Shown: positions 54,623 to 63,654, counted from the stretch's first letter. The stretch: 64,000 nucleotides of DNA from Planctomycetota bacterium (GCA_016873225.1 VGXS01000001.1:124001-188000), one strand, 5' to 3'. Notes: generated by a model from the sequence alone, not told the origin. Program-made: numbers and translations.

Positions 54623-55684
54623 ATGCCCCTGCTCCTGGCCTTGCTCCTCATTCCCGAACAAAAGGCGCCCCCAAGGCTGCCTCGCGACGAGGTCCTTCTG
54701 GTCAGGCGCGCCGACGGCACCGTCGCCAAGGCCGCCTCGCCCGGCGAATGGGCGGCGCGACGGGCCGAGATCGTCCGGGGCATGGAATCGTTCATGGGCC
54801 CGTTTCCCGGCAAGGAGAAGCGCGTGGCCCTGGACTTGAAAATCGATGAGGAGACCGACTGCGGCACCTATGTCAGGAGGCTTGTCAGCTACTCCTCCGA
54901 ACCGGGTTGCCGCACGCCCGCCTACCTCTGCGTTCCCAAGGCGGTGCTCGGAGGGGCCAAGGCGCCGGGAGTGCTGTGCCTGCATCCCACCGAGATCAAC
55001 ATCGGCCCCAAGGTGGTGGTGGGCCTGGGCGGGAAACCCCACAGGCAATATGCCGCCGAACTGGCCGAAAAGGGGTGCGTGACCATCGCCCCGGCCTACC
55101 CGACGATGGGCGGCTACGATCCCGACCTCAAGCGACTCGGGCACGCCTCGGGAACCATGAAGGCCGTCTGGGACAACTCCCGGGCCCTCGACCTCCTCGA
55201 CACGCTCCCATTCGTGAAACCCGGAGCGCGCGCCACGATTGGCCACAGCCTGGGCGGGCACAACTCCGTTTTCACAGCGGTGTTCGACGATCGGCTCAAG
55301 GTGGTGGTCTCCAGTTGCGGCCTCGACTCCTTTTCCGACTATTACGATGGCAACCCGAAGAGCTGGGACCACGGCAGGGGTTGGTGCCAGGATCGCTACA
55401 TGGCCCGGCTTGCGACTTACAAGAACCGTTTGGCCGAGATCCCCGCCGACTTCCACGAGATGATCGCGGCGATCGCCCCGCGCACCGTGTTCATCTGCGC
55501 CCCGCTGCGCGATTCCAATTTCCGCCATGCCAGCGTCGACAAGGTCGCCGCCGCCGCCCGGCAGGCCTTCGCCCTGCACGGCGCCACCGACAGCCTGGTC
55601 GTGGAGCATCCCGACGCCGACCACGATTTCCCCGACGCCTCCAGGCAAAAGGCGTATGACATCATCCTGCGGGAACTCCGGTAA
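54623..55684 (+). CDS. Secreted alpha/beta hydrolase (acetylxylan-esterase-like)
   Basis: From ATG 54623 (GGGAGA about 8 nt upstream) it has 353 residues with a short signal (MPLLLALLLIP). The fold is alpha/beta hydrolase: APGVLCLHPTEINIGPK, a nucleophile elbow GHSLGGHNS at about residue 209, FDDRLKVVVSSCG, the acid region VFICAPLRDSNF and a catalytic His in HPDADHDFPD. It resembles the dienelactone hydrolase/acetylxylan esterase branch abundant in planctomycetes. It precedes the small protein and the selenoprotein candidate on the same strand (61-bp gap). Confidence 0.85.
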   Translation: MPLLLALLLIPEQKAPPRLPRDEVLLVRRADGTVAKAASPGEWAARRAEIVRGMESFMGPFPGKEKRVALDLKIDEETDCGTYVRRLVSYSSEPGCRTPAYLCVPKAVLGGAKAPGVLCLHPTEINIGPKVVVGLGGKPHRQYAAELAEKGCVTIAPAYPTMGGYDPDLKRLGHASGTMKAVWDNSRALDLLDTLPFVKPGARATIGHSLGGHNSVFTAVFDDRLKVVVSSCGLDSFSDYYDGNPKSWDHGRGWCQDRYMARLATYKNRLAEIPADFHEMIAAIAPRTVFICAPLRDSNFRHASVDKVAAAARQAFALHGATDSLVVEHPDADHDFPDASRQKAYDIILRELR

Positions 55685-55745
55685 GCGGAGCTTTCGCGGC
55701 AATCGGGCAAGGGGTTTGTCAGGTCATCGGGCGGAGGGTGCCGGC

Positions 55746-56090
55746 ATGCGTTCGTTGGTGATTCTTGCAATTTTGATGTCATTGGTGGGGATCAACGGCA
55801 CCTTACATTCGCAGGGTGACAAGAAGGAAGGAAAGCCGGAGCGGCGCAAGGGCGAGTTGACCGGTGTCGTGACGGGCAAGGGCGACAACTGGATCGAGGT
55901 GAAGGCCGACGGCGAGGAGAAGGCGCGCAAGTATGTGCCCCATTGGCGCGGTGGCAACCCGAACATGGGTGGCGGACCGGACAAGGCGATGGAGGCTGAA
56001 CTCAAGAAGGTGCCGCTGAAATCGCGCGTGCGGCTGGAATGGTCGTTCGAGGAACGCCCCCGGGTCGAGAAGATCGAGGTGCTCAAGTGA
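55746..56090 (+). CDS. Small secreted basic protein of unknown function
   Basis: A 114-residue protein with signal peptide (MRSLVILAILMSLVGINGTLHS). The mature part has a Lys/Glu-rich segment and a small beta-barrel-like core (GELTGVVTGKGDNWIEVKAD, KARKYVPHWRGG, SRVRLEWSFEERPRVEKIEVL), reminiscent of planctomycete proteins that accompany redox genes. Its stop TGA lies inside GTGA, sharing 4 nt with the GTG start of the next gene, so translation is coupled to the candidate selenoprotein. Confidence 0.75.
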   Translation: MRSLVILAILMSLVGINGTLHSQGDKKEGKPERRKGELTGVVTGKGDNWIEVKADGEEKARKYVPHWRGGNPNMGGGPDKAMEAELKKVPLKSRVRLEWSFEERPRVEKIEVLK

Positions 56091-57250
56091 TCGCCGCCGT
56101 TGCCTTGCTGGCGCTGATGGCGCCGCCGGGGTGGCACGATTCCCTGTCCCCGGCGTTGTCCGAGGCCAAGAAGACTGGCAAGCCGATCTTCCTTGTCTTC
56201 CGGTGCGATCCTTGAACCGACTGCCAGGAGATCGATGCGCGGGTCTCGCGCCTTGATCCCGTCATCGAGCCGATGGCCCGGCAATTCGTCCGGGTCCGAC
56301 TCACCCGCATCGACGCGATCGACCTGCGAAGATTCAAGTTCGACCTCGACCTCACATGGGCCTGTTTCTTCATGAATTCCGAACAGGCGATCTACGGCCG
56401 CTATGGTGGCCGCGACGCCTCGGGGGCCGACTCCCGGCAATCGCTCAAGGGACTGGCCTTCGCCCTCGGCAAGGCCCTCGAGGCCCACAAGGCCGGAACC
56501 GCCCGGCCGGAACCGCTGGATGGCCCGGCCTTCACCATCAGGAACTTCAAATCCGCGGGAATGGCGCGCGGATGCGTGCATTGCCACAACGCCAAGGAGA
56601 TGCGGATCGCCGACGCCAAGGCCGATGGCCGTTGGCGAAGGGAGGATATCCACGAATACCCCCCGCCCGACAACCTCGGCATCGTCCTTGATGTGGATTC
56701 AGGCAACGGCGTGGCCAAGGTCGTCAACGGATCGGCGGCCGAGGCCGCCGGCCTCAGGCCGGGCCATCGCGTCACGCGCCTTGCCGGTTATCCGGTGGCC
56801 TCGTTTGCCGACGCCTCCTTCGCTCTGGACAACTGGCGGACGGACAAGCCCGTGCCGGTGACCTTCTTCGATGGGAAGGATGCGCGCGAGGCGATGCTGG
56901 CCCTCGCCCCTGGCTGGCGGAAAACCAACATCACCTGGCGTCCGTCGCTGCTCGACGTGCTGCCCGCGGTGCCGTTCAGGCCCGACGAGCTGACGGCCCG
57001 GGAAAGGACCGAACTCGGCATCCCGGCCGACCAGGCCGCGTTCCGGCAGGGTCCGCGGGTCCACTCAACGCTGTCGGAGGCCGGCATCAAGGCTGGCGAC
57101 ATCATCCTCGCCATCGGCGAGGGCCCCATCAAGGGATCCAGCGACGACCTGCTCGGCCATGTGCGCCGCAATTACCTGAAAGGGGATACGGTTGAAATCC
57201 TCGTCCTCAGAGAAAGCAAGCCAGTGATGGTCCGCGTTATCCTCAAATGA
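56087..57250 (+). CDS. Candidate selenoprotein: thioredoxin-like, CxxCH and PDZ domains (TGA read as Sec43)
   Basis: Start GTG 56087 (GTGA overlap with the previous stop); read through TGA at 56213-56215 the product is 387 residues. Signal-like start (IAAVALLALMAPP), then a thioredoxin-fold domain: KKTGKPIFLVFRCDP, the TGA, TDC. Aligned with thioredoxin (VDFWAEWCGPC) the TGA sits on the first catalytic Cys, giving U-T-D-C. The domain continues on both sides of the TGA. A heme-type CVHCH is at 163-167. Two PDZ-like domains follow (NLGIVLDVDSGNGVAKVVNG, AEAAGLRPGHRV; EAGIKAGDIILAIGEGPIKG). A bacterial SECIS-like hairpin follows the TGA at 56230-56258. Conventional calling would start at the ATG 56273 and lose the redox centre. 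I recall Trx-PDZ (seleno)proteins from planctomycetes; role presumably periplasmic thiol redox chemistry. Confidence 0.85.
56230..56258 (+). promoter_or_regulatory. SECIS-like hairpin for selenocysteine insertion
   Basis: Lower stem GATC/GATC plus G-U and A-U pairs, a U-C mismatch at 56236/56252, upper stem GCGCG (56237-56241) with CGCGC (56247-56251), and a 5-nt loop GGTCT (56242-56246). The loop equals the conserved GGUCU of the E. coli fdhF element and lies 26 nt after the TGA, within the accepted 16-37 nt. Confidence 0.75.
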
Positions 57251-57629
57251 CCAAGCATAAACAAATGATCATGGTCAATCTCATCACAGGCCTTACACGG
57301 GTGTTTCGCGTCCCTGATAAATGGCCAATCGGCAGAACCCGAATCGTTGGCGGCCACGGAGGCATTCTTCGAATGCGGGAAACTTGTTTTGGCGTTAGTG
57401 GGTAACCAAAAAACGGTGAATGGCTAATCTTTACCGCCGGAAGCAGAGATTACCGCCGGTTTCAATCCGTTAATCCAAAAGCAAACCTCGACTACGCGCG
57501 AATTTGAAGGTTTGACTAACAAACACAAAAGGTATAACTTGGTAAAAGTAGCTGCAAACAAATTTCTACGCTGGAACCGCTGAGTTGATCGAACGAAGTT
57601 CCATCGGAACAGAACCCTTGCCGGAGGCC
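57251..57629. other. Spacer, partly AT-rich
   Basis: No gene or repeat copy is recognised. A minor hairpin GCATTC-TTC-GAATGC lies near 57362-57376. Sequence from about 57400 to 57570 is AT-richer than the flanks and probably holds the promoter of the following operon, but no clear -35/-10 pair could be fixed. Confidence 0.4.
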
Positions 57630-58847
57630 ATGGTTTCCAACCTTTCGCGTTGGATCCGGGTCGATTTTTTCCCAAAAACAAGCCAGCGTGTCAGGCATGT
57701 CTTTTATCAACCTTTAGGAATCCTCATTGTTGCCTCATTGATGTCGTTGGCATGCGGCGTCTTCCTTCATGCCCAGGCGTTTTCGCTTGGTGGCTGTCTT
57801 TTGGCCATCGTGATCCTGGGAACGGCCTGGCCGTGGTTTTGCGCCAAGGGCATCCTGGGATCGGTGTCATTTGGAAGTGACCGCGCCCTTGAAAGGCAAC
57901 CGGTGACGGTTCATTTGGCCGTCACGAACCGGCTGCCATGGCCGGTCCACGGCTTGTTCATCAGGGGAGGGAACAACGGCAGCGAAGACGACAATCGGGG
58001 GCTTTCGACAATTCCCGCCCGAAGCATCGCCCGATGCTCGTGGAAATGGTCGCCTCCCCGCCGGGGAATTTATCCGGCCAAACCCCTGATAGCACGGACG
58101 GGATTTCCGTTCGGGTTGTGGATGGCGGGCAAAACGCTGGATTGCGCAAGCAAGCTGACCGTCTGGCCCGAGACATTTCCAGTTGGACCGATGCCGCGAA
58201 TCGGGCCGGAAGACATGGCCGAAGGCTGCATCACCATGGGCAAGTCCGGAAACTTCGGTGAATTTTCCGGGGCCCGTCACTACAGGCAAGGGGACCATCA
58301 AAGGCGCATCCATTGGCCGCTGACAGCCCGGCATGATCGACTCATCGTCCGTGAGCTTGAGGCTCCGACTCGGCCCGCGGCGATCATTTTCATTGACAAC
58401 AGCGCTCCGGGGGTCGATTCGTTCGGCGGGGATGCGACCATGGACTGGATTGTCCGGGTCGCGGCCAGCCTTGCAACCGGATGGCTTGATGAGGGAGTTT
58501 TGGTAGGCCTTGGATGGTATGGCGGGCATGTTCCGGCCAGCTCCGGAAGTTTCCAGAGAACCCGTCTGCTTGACGCCGCCGCCTCGATCAACTTGGTTTC
58601 AGCGGGCTCCGGCCGCCCTGCCTGGGGTGACCAACAAGGGCAAAACCTGCTCAAGGTTTTGGTCACCACCGAGCCCGCTCACCTGACGGCCCGGGAGTCC
58701 CCGGGATTCGTCGAGGATCATCGATCCGTGGTGCTGGGACAGGTCACTTCCGGCGCCTGCCGGGCGCCATGGCTGAGAATCGAGCACCCCGACCGCGTCC
58801 GAATCCGCCTCATGGAGGGATGGATGGAGACTCGGCATGGCGATTGA
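57630..58847 (+). CDS. DUF58-domain protein
   Basis: I start it at ATG 57630 (405 residues); an in-frame TTG at 57585 would add 15. Two adjacent membrane helices (about residues 30-75: YQPLGILIVASLMSLACGVF, GCLLAIVILGTAWPWFC) are followed by a beta-sandwich and the DUF58/VWA-like domain with its signature SGARHYRQGDHQRRIHW, RLIVRELEAP and a strand AAIIFIDNSAPG. DUF58 proteins act with MoxR ATPases and transglutaminase-like membrane proteins, probably as chaperone-type modules at the membrane. The next ATG lies 11 nt before its stop end, so the genes are coupled. Confidence 0.9.
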   Translation: MVSNLSRWIRVDFFPKTSQRVRHVFYQPLGILIVASLMSLACGVFLHAQAFSLGGCLLAIVILGTAWPWFCAKGILGSVSFGSDRALERQPVTVHLAVTNRLPWPVHGLFIRGGNNGSEDDNRGLSTIPARSIARCSWKWSPPRRGIYPAKPLIARTGFPFGLWMAGKTLDCASKLTVWPETFPVGPMPRIGPEDMAEGCITMGKSGNFGEFSGARHYRQGDHQRRIHWPLTARHDRLIVRELEAPTRPAAIIFIDNSAPGVDSFGGDATMDWIVRVAASLATGWLDEGVLVGLGWYGGHVPASSGSFQRTRLLDAAASINLVSAGSGRPAWGDQQGQNLLKVLVTTEPAHLTARESPGFVEDHRSVVLGQVTSGACRAPWLRIEHPDRVRIRLMEGWMETRHGD

Positions 58848-61140
58848 CCGCGTGATGACAATGCTGATGCTCGGACTCGCGAGCGCCGCCGCTGAAATCG
58901 CCTCGGATGATTCGCGACCCGTGGGAAACAGCCTTTCGATTTCAGCCGCATGGACGGCCGGCGCGATCTTGCTCGCCTTCATGATGCCCAACGCGATGAA
59001 TCCTCGCTCGCGGCCCCCCGTGATCCCCATCGTGCTGTCGATCGCTTTCTCGATGATTCCCGTCGTCTCCGAGCCATTCATCAGGCAACAGACCGGCTTT
59101 GGAAATCCGCTGGAATTGCTGATGGTGCGTTTCCTGAGGTGTCTGGGATTGGGGCTTGCCGCTGCAGCGGCCTGGCGTCCATGCCAGCATGCCGCCGTGA
59201 TTTGCGGCCTGTTCCTGATCCTGTTTGCCGCGGCGATGTCCGACCACCGGGGGGTGCTGGTCTTGGTGGCTTGCCACGCCACGGTGGGCGGTATCTGGCT
59301 CATGAACGAGTACAGGATCAGCCAGGCCGGGGCGGCAATCCCGCACGGGATGCCTGCGGTGGTCGAACGACTTCCGGGCGACCTGCGGGGACCTTGGGCG
59401 CGCCTGGTTGGCGTGGTGGTGATTGCCGCGATTGTTGCGGGAACCGCCGTCTGGATTCCCCCAAGGGGCGGATGGCGGCTTGGCGAATGGATCGCGACAT
59501 CGGGAGGAACGGGAGAACAGGATCCTTACGCGCGCGGCGGAAACGGCAACGGCGATGACGAAACCGAGGGTGACAATCCCGAAAGCACGGGCATGACCCG
59601 ATCCGACATATTCCTTGATTCACCGTTGCCCACGCTTTACGACATGATCAGCGACATGTTTGGTGAACCTTTCAAGGTCAAGGACCAGGAAAGGGTTGAG
59701 GCGCTCGATCCTAGTCAGGTGAAAGCCAGGGAAACGGGCAAGACACCCGCCGACAACCTCAGGCCGAATCGATCGTTTCCCCATGGCCGCAACAAGGGCA
59801 AACCGCGTCCCGGGGCCGCCGACCGCGCCGCCCGGGCTCTTTTCGAGGTCTCGGGTCACGGTCCTCTCCATGTCAGGGCTGCGGCGTACGACCTGTTCGA
59901 TGGAGACGCCTGGAGGGAGGGCGCTCCCGTCAGGGCGTCGATCATACCGGTGACGCGAGACACCGCGCTCAAGCGTTTCGTGATGGCTGCCGCGCGGCCC
60001 GATGCCGACAACCATTTTCCAGCGCGCCATGAGATCAGGATCACTCATCCCTCCGGAAGCCTGATCCCAACTCCGCCGCACATGTCCTCGTTCAGGCTCG
60101 GAAGGCTGAGCGACCCATCCTTTTTCGCATGGGCACAGCCGGGCATCCTTGTATTTGCCAGCAGGAAAACCCCGTCCGGCATCATTCTCGATGCTGAAAG
60201 CCTTGTGCCGGTCGCGGCAAGGTATGAATCGTTCAAGCTGACTCCTTATCTTCCCGAGGGGGGGCATCCCGAATGGAGGCGGCCTTACCTTCGAATCGCC
60301 GATGAATGGACTGCCGGCGCCACCGGCTGGTCCGCCGTGCGCGCCATCGTCGATCGCCTGCGAAACGACTACAGGCTGGATCGTTCCCCGGGTCCCGGTG
60401 CCGCCATGGCGGGGCAATCCCTGCTGGATTTCCTGCTGGAGCGCAAGGCCGGCGACTCGCACATGTTCGCGGGAGCCGCAGCGGTATTGGTGGAGTGCGC
60501 CGGATACCAGACCCGCATGGTGACGGGGTTTTACGCCGACGACGCCAAGAAGGATCCGGAAACAGGCACGGTGCCGGTGAGCTCCGCGGATCTCCACGCA
60601 TGGGCCGAGGTTCGGACCTCGGCGGGGGAGTGGCTGATACTGGAGGCAACGCCCGGATACCGGTTGCCGGAACCCATGCCTGGCTGGGGGGAGATCCTGT
60701 TGGGATGGCTTGCCACCCTGGCTGGTTTCGTGCGCGATCGTCCGCTGGGTTTCGCCTTGCCAACGGCCTTGGGACTGGGTTTGCTGGCCTTCAGGGCCAG
60801 GATTTCCGACGCCATTTCCCATGCGGCCCTCCTCATGACCGACCCCGCCGAAGCGAGGACCCTGGTGGTTCGCGCGTTGCGCCTGATCGAGTCAAGGGCC
60901 CGCCGGTGCGGTTCACCCAGGCCGGCCCAATCCACCTTCTCGGCGTGGCTGGTTCGCTCCAGCGACTCGCCGGCGGTCGCCGAATTGGCCTGTGTTTCCG
61001 ATTGGGCCCTTTATTCCGATGACCCGTCTCCCCCAATGAAGACCTCCGAAATAAGGCAATTATGCGTAGGCTGCCTCCGGTTCTGGAGCGGGGGCGCCTG
61101 GCACTGGCTTGGCTGGAGAACCCGACAACATGGTCGTTGA
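58837..61140 (+). CDS. Membrane-bound transglutaminase-like (TgpA-type) protein with Ser at the nucleophile position
   Basis: A 767-residue protein. About five to six membrane helices occupy residues 1-215, a large periplasmic part follows, and a final membrane segment lies near 610-650. The transglutaminase-like core is at about 520-610: LLDFLLERKAGDSHMFAGAA, YQTRMVTGFYADD, then DLHAWAEVRT and WLILEATPGY. In active relatives the first block is G-x-C-x-x-F-A; here it is GDSHMFA, so the catalytic Cys is Ser541 (TCG at 60457-60459), and the usual D-P-T-P is EATP. His is kept. Either the domain is a non-catalytic binder or it uses serine. Its stop overlaps the MoxR start by 11 nt. Confidence 0.88.
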   Translation: MAIDRVMTMLMLGLASAAAEIASDDSRPVGNSLSISAAWTAGAILLAFMMPNAMNPRSRPPVIPIVLSIAFSMIPVVSEPFIRQQTGFGNPLELLMVRFLRCLGLGLAAAAAWRPCQHAAVICGLFLILFAAAMSDHRGVLVLVACHATVGGIWLMNEYRISQAGAAIPHGMPAVVERLPGDLRGPWARLVGVVVIAAIVAGTAVWIPPRGGWRLGEWIATSGGTGEQDPYARGGNGNGDDETEGDNPESTGMTRSDIFLDSPLPTLYDMISDMFGEPFKVKDQERVEALDPSQVKARETGKTPADNLRPNRSFPHGRNKGKPRPGAADRAARALFEVSGHGPLHVRAAAYDLFDGDAWREGAPVRASIIPVTRDTALKRFVMAAARPDADNHFPARHEIRITHPSGSLIPTPPHMSSFRLGRLSDPSFFAWAQPGILVFASRKTPSGIILDAESLVPVAARYESFKLTPYLPEGGHPEWRRPYLRIADEWTAGATGWSAVRAIVDRLRNDYRLDRSPGPGAAMAGQSLLDFLLERKAGDSHMFAGAAAVLVECAGYQTRMVTGFYADDAKKDPETGTVPVSSADLHAWAEVRTSAGEWLILEATPGYRLPEPMPGWGEILLGWLATLAGFVRDRPLGFALPTALGLGLLAFRARISDAISHAALLMTDPAEARTLVVRALRLIESRARRCGSPRPAQSTFSAWLVRSSDSPAVAELACVSDWALYSDDPSPPMKTSEIRQLCVGCLRFWSGGAWHWLGWRTRQHGR

Positions 61141-62065
61141 AGATCCGTCATCCCTCGCCTCGGTCCAATCCATCAGGGAACAGCTCAACCTCGCTCTCCG
61201 CGGCAAGGGGGACGCGGTGGAAAGAGTGCTGCAGTGCCTGCTAGCCAAGGGGCACCTGCTGATCGAGGATCTTCCGGGCCTGGGGAAAACCACGCTCGCC
61301 AAGGCCCTGGCAAGGGCCTTGGGGGGGATGTTCTCCCGGGTCCAATGCACTCCCGACCTCATGCCCGGGGACATCACTGGGTTCTCGGTGTTCAACCAGA
61401 AGAACCGGGAGTTCGAGTTCATGCCTGGCCCGGTTTTTTCCGACATCCTGCTGGCAGACGAGGTCAACAGGACCACGCCGAGAACCCAGTCGGCGCTTCT
61501 CGAGGCCATGGCCGAGGGACAGGTGTCGATTGACGGCAAGCGCCATGCCCTTGCACCCGCGTTCATGGTGATCGCAACGCAGAATCCCGTGGAACACCAT
61601 GGCACCTACCCCCTTCCGGAAGCCCAGCTCGACCGTTTCGCGATGCGCTTGTCGCTTGGGTATCCAAACCCGGAGGCGGAAGCCGAAATGCTGCTTGAAC
61701 GGATCGGCACCACCGACCCTTCAACGGCGAAGGGGCGAGCCTCGGTCGGCTTGGAGAGGCTGGTTGCCATCCAGGAGGAGGTGGCGAATGTGGCCATGTC
61801 CCGGGGAGTGATCGACTATCTCGTTTCATTGGCGAACGCGACAAGGCGCCATTCCGGCGTGCGGCTCGGATTGAGTCCCCGCGGCTTGCTCATTTGGCAG
61901 CGGGTCTCGCAAGCCAGGGCCTACATCAAGGGACGCGGTTTCGTCACTCCGGACGACATTCAGGATGTCGCGGAGTCGGTTCTCAGGGTGAGGCTGGGAT
62001 GCCAGGCGGGCGTTGCCGACGGAATCACCCAAGAGCTGTTGCGTGAAGTTCCTGTGCCGGCTTGA
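61130..62065 (+). CDS. MoxR-family AAA+ ATPase
   Basis: From ATG 61130 the product has 311 residues (an in-frame TTG at 61109 adds seven). AAA+ motifs: Walker A in EDLPGLGKTTLAKALA, MoxR-specific QCTPDLMPGDITGFSVF, Walker B ILLADEVNRT, sensor 1 VIATQNPVEHHGTYPLPEAQLDRF, and the lid domain with GLSPRGLLIWQRVSQARA and FVTPDDI. Members remodel or help mature partner proteins carrying VWA-like domains, here presumably the DUF58 protein two genes upstream. Coupling on both sides (ATG 11 nt inside the previous gene, stop 15 nt before the permease ATG) indicates one operon. Confidence 0.94.
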   Translation: MVVEDPSSLASVQSIREQLNLALRGKGDAVERVLQCLLAKGHLLIEDLPGLGKTTLAKALARALGGMFSRVQCTPDLMPGDITGFSVFNQKNREFEFMPGPVFSDILLADEVNRTTPRTQSALLEAMAEGQVSIDGKRHALAPAFMVIATQNPVEHHGTYPLPEAQLDRFAMRLSLGYPNPEAEAEMLLERIGTTDPSTAKGRASVGLERLVAIQEEVANVAMSRGVIDYLVSLANATRRHSGVRLGLSPRGLLIWQRVSQARAYIKGRGFVTPDDIQDVAESVLRVRLGCQAGVADGITQELLREVPVPA

Positions 62066-62079
62066 TGGGAGTGACGACA

Positions 62080-63654
62080 ATGGCGCTCGACTGGCTGACG
62101 GTGGCCGCGGGAATCCTCGTGCGATCCTGCGATGCCGCCGTGGAGTTTTCGATGACCCTGCTGGTAGGTCTCGTCGTCGCGGGAATCATGAGGTCGATGC
62201 TCGGCACAGTAGGCATCAGGGCCTTGTTCGCCGGCGCGGGCATCCGCGGGCTCGCGCGCGCATGGGCGGTCGGCATGGTCCTGCCGGTATGCTCGCTGGG
62301 AGTGATTCCCATCGCTCGGGAACTGCTTCGCGCGCGGGTTCCCTCGGGAACGGTGCTGGCATTCATCCTCGCGGCCCCCCATATCAATCCGATTTCGCTG
62401 CTTTACGGTTTGACGCTTTCGTCCCCGATGGTGATCGTGTGCTACGGCCTGGCCTCGCTGGGGCTCGCGATCGGGGGCGGTGCCCTTTGGGAACGGTTCT
62501 TCAACCGTGATCATTACGGCGGTGACGCCTTGCCGCCCGCGGAACCCTCGCCCCCACCGGGCGCGGGCCGGCTGCTGGCCGTGGCCCTGGTGGCAGCCCG
62601 CGGGTCGGTGGGGTTGGTAGCGGCGCTGGCGCTCGCCTCCGCCCTCTTCAACGGCTTGGTGGCGGGCTTGCTGCCGCATGGCATCCTTGGGATGACCATG
62701 CGGCACGACGATTGGCGCTCACCAGCGCTCATGGCCGCCGTGGCCACGCCTTTTTACACCGGCCCCCTCCAGGGAATGATGCGAATCGGCCTCATCTTTG
62801 AGCATGGCAACTCATCTGGGGCCGGTTTCGTGCTGTTTGAACTCGGCATCGGAGTCAACTTGGCCCTTCTCGCCTGGCTCGCCATCAGGCTCGGTGCCGC
62901 CCGGCTCGCCGCGTGGCTGGCCATCCTGCTGGCGGCCGTTGTGGCTTCCGGATACGCCATGGAACAGCCGCTTTACTTCGCTCACGAGGAAGCCTCCCAC
63001 ACCCACGCCTTTGATGATTGGACAAACCCGTTTGTTCCCGGCGACAGGCCTGGCCTGGCCGCCATTCTCGGCAAGGTCGCGGCCAAGTGCGGCGCCATGG
63101 AAGCCGTTTCACTTGTCGCGTTGGCCGTTCTTTCGGCCGTTGGAATTGTCGCCAGGATCACCGACCCTCGGGAGGCGGCCGAGGCGTGGCTGGCCATGCC
63201 GGCCCGACGGCCATCCGGAATGCTGTCGGCCGATGTTCCACCCCGCGTCCTGGGCGTCGTGGCGATGGCGGTTCTGGTGGCCTTCAGCATCGTCAGCCTC
63301 TACACCTACTATCCTCCCCATTCCGAGGTCCTGGAGGAGATGGTCATGGTCAAGACCGAGGCCCTCTCAGCAGTGATGGCGGGAAACAAGCAGGAAGCCG
63401 TCAGGCAACTGGAGGCACTCGATCTTCTCACCCGCAAGCTGCAGGTGGGCATCTTCATCAGGACCGGAAGAAACGACCCGGAAACAGCGCGCATGGCCGA
63501 CGAGTTCCGGGAACGCGTCGAGGAGATGAGGGACCTGCTAATCGCCGGGGACAACTTGGGCGCCAGGGAAATGATCAGCCGCGTGGACTCCGCGTCGCGA
63601 AGCCTCAGGACAGGTTTGCATCATCCCGCTGCCGATTCCAAAACCGGAAAGTGA
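62080..63654 (+). CDS. UPF0718/DUF318-type permease with helical C-terminal extension
   Basis: From ATG 62080 (GGGAG 8-10 nt upstream) a 524-residue membrane protein. The first helices contain the family block VLPVCSLGVIPIARELLRAR plus AFILAAPHINPISLLYGL, as in UPF0718 permeases (some relatives export arsenic compounds or transport metals). A second set of helices (about 240-330) repeats part of the fold. The last about 120 residues are unusual: after a final membrane helix (VVAMAVLVAFSIVSLYTYY) comes a soluble all-helical region (EEMVMVKTEALSAVMAGNK, RMADEFRERVEEMRDLLIAG) resembling a four-helix bundle. No metal ligands are obvious. It closes the DUF58-TGase-MoxR operon. Confidence 0.8.
   Translation: MALDWLTVAAGILVRSCDAAVEFSMTLLVGLVVAGIMRSMLGTVGIRALFAGAGIRGLARAWAVGMVLPVCSLGVIPIARELLRARVPSGTVLAFILAAPHINPISLLYGLTLSSPMVIVCYGLASLGLAIGGGALWERFFNRDHYGGDALPPAEPSPPPGAGRLLAVALVAARGSVGLVAALALASALFNGLVAGLLPHGILGMTMRHDDWRSPALMAAVATPFYTGPLQGMMRIGLIFEHGNSSGAGFVLFELGIGVNLALLAWLAIRLGAARLAAWLAILLAAVVASGYAMEQPLYFAHEEASHTHAFDDWTNPFVPGDRPGLAAILGKVAAKCGAMEAVSLVALAVLSAVGIVARITDPREAAEAWLAMPARRPSGMLSADVPPRVLGVVAMAVLVAFSIVSLYTYYPPHSEVLEEMVMVKTEALSAVMAGNKQEAVRQLEALDLLTRKLQVGIFIRTGRNDPETARMADEFRERVEEMRDLLIAGDNLGAREMISRVDSASRSLRTGLHHPAADSKTGK

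Noticed and set aside
56273-57250. Gene start at ATG 56273 for the Trx/PDZ protein
   Set aside because: This start would cut the thioredoxin fold in half, remove the signal sequence and leave a gap after the upstream gene; the GTG at 56087 is coupled to it.
57424-57681. 85-codon minus-strand frame in the spacer before DUF58
   Set aside because: It runs into the DUF58 gene from the opposite strand and has no recognisable features.
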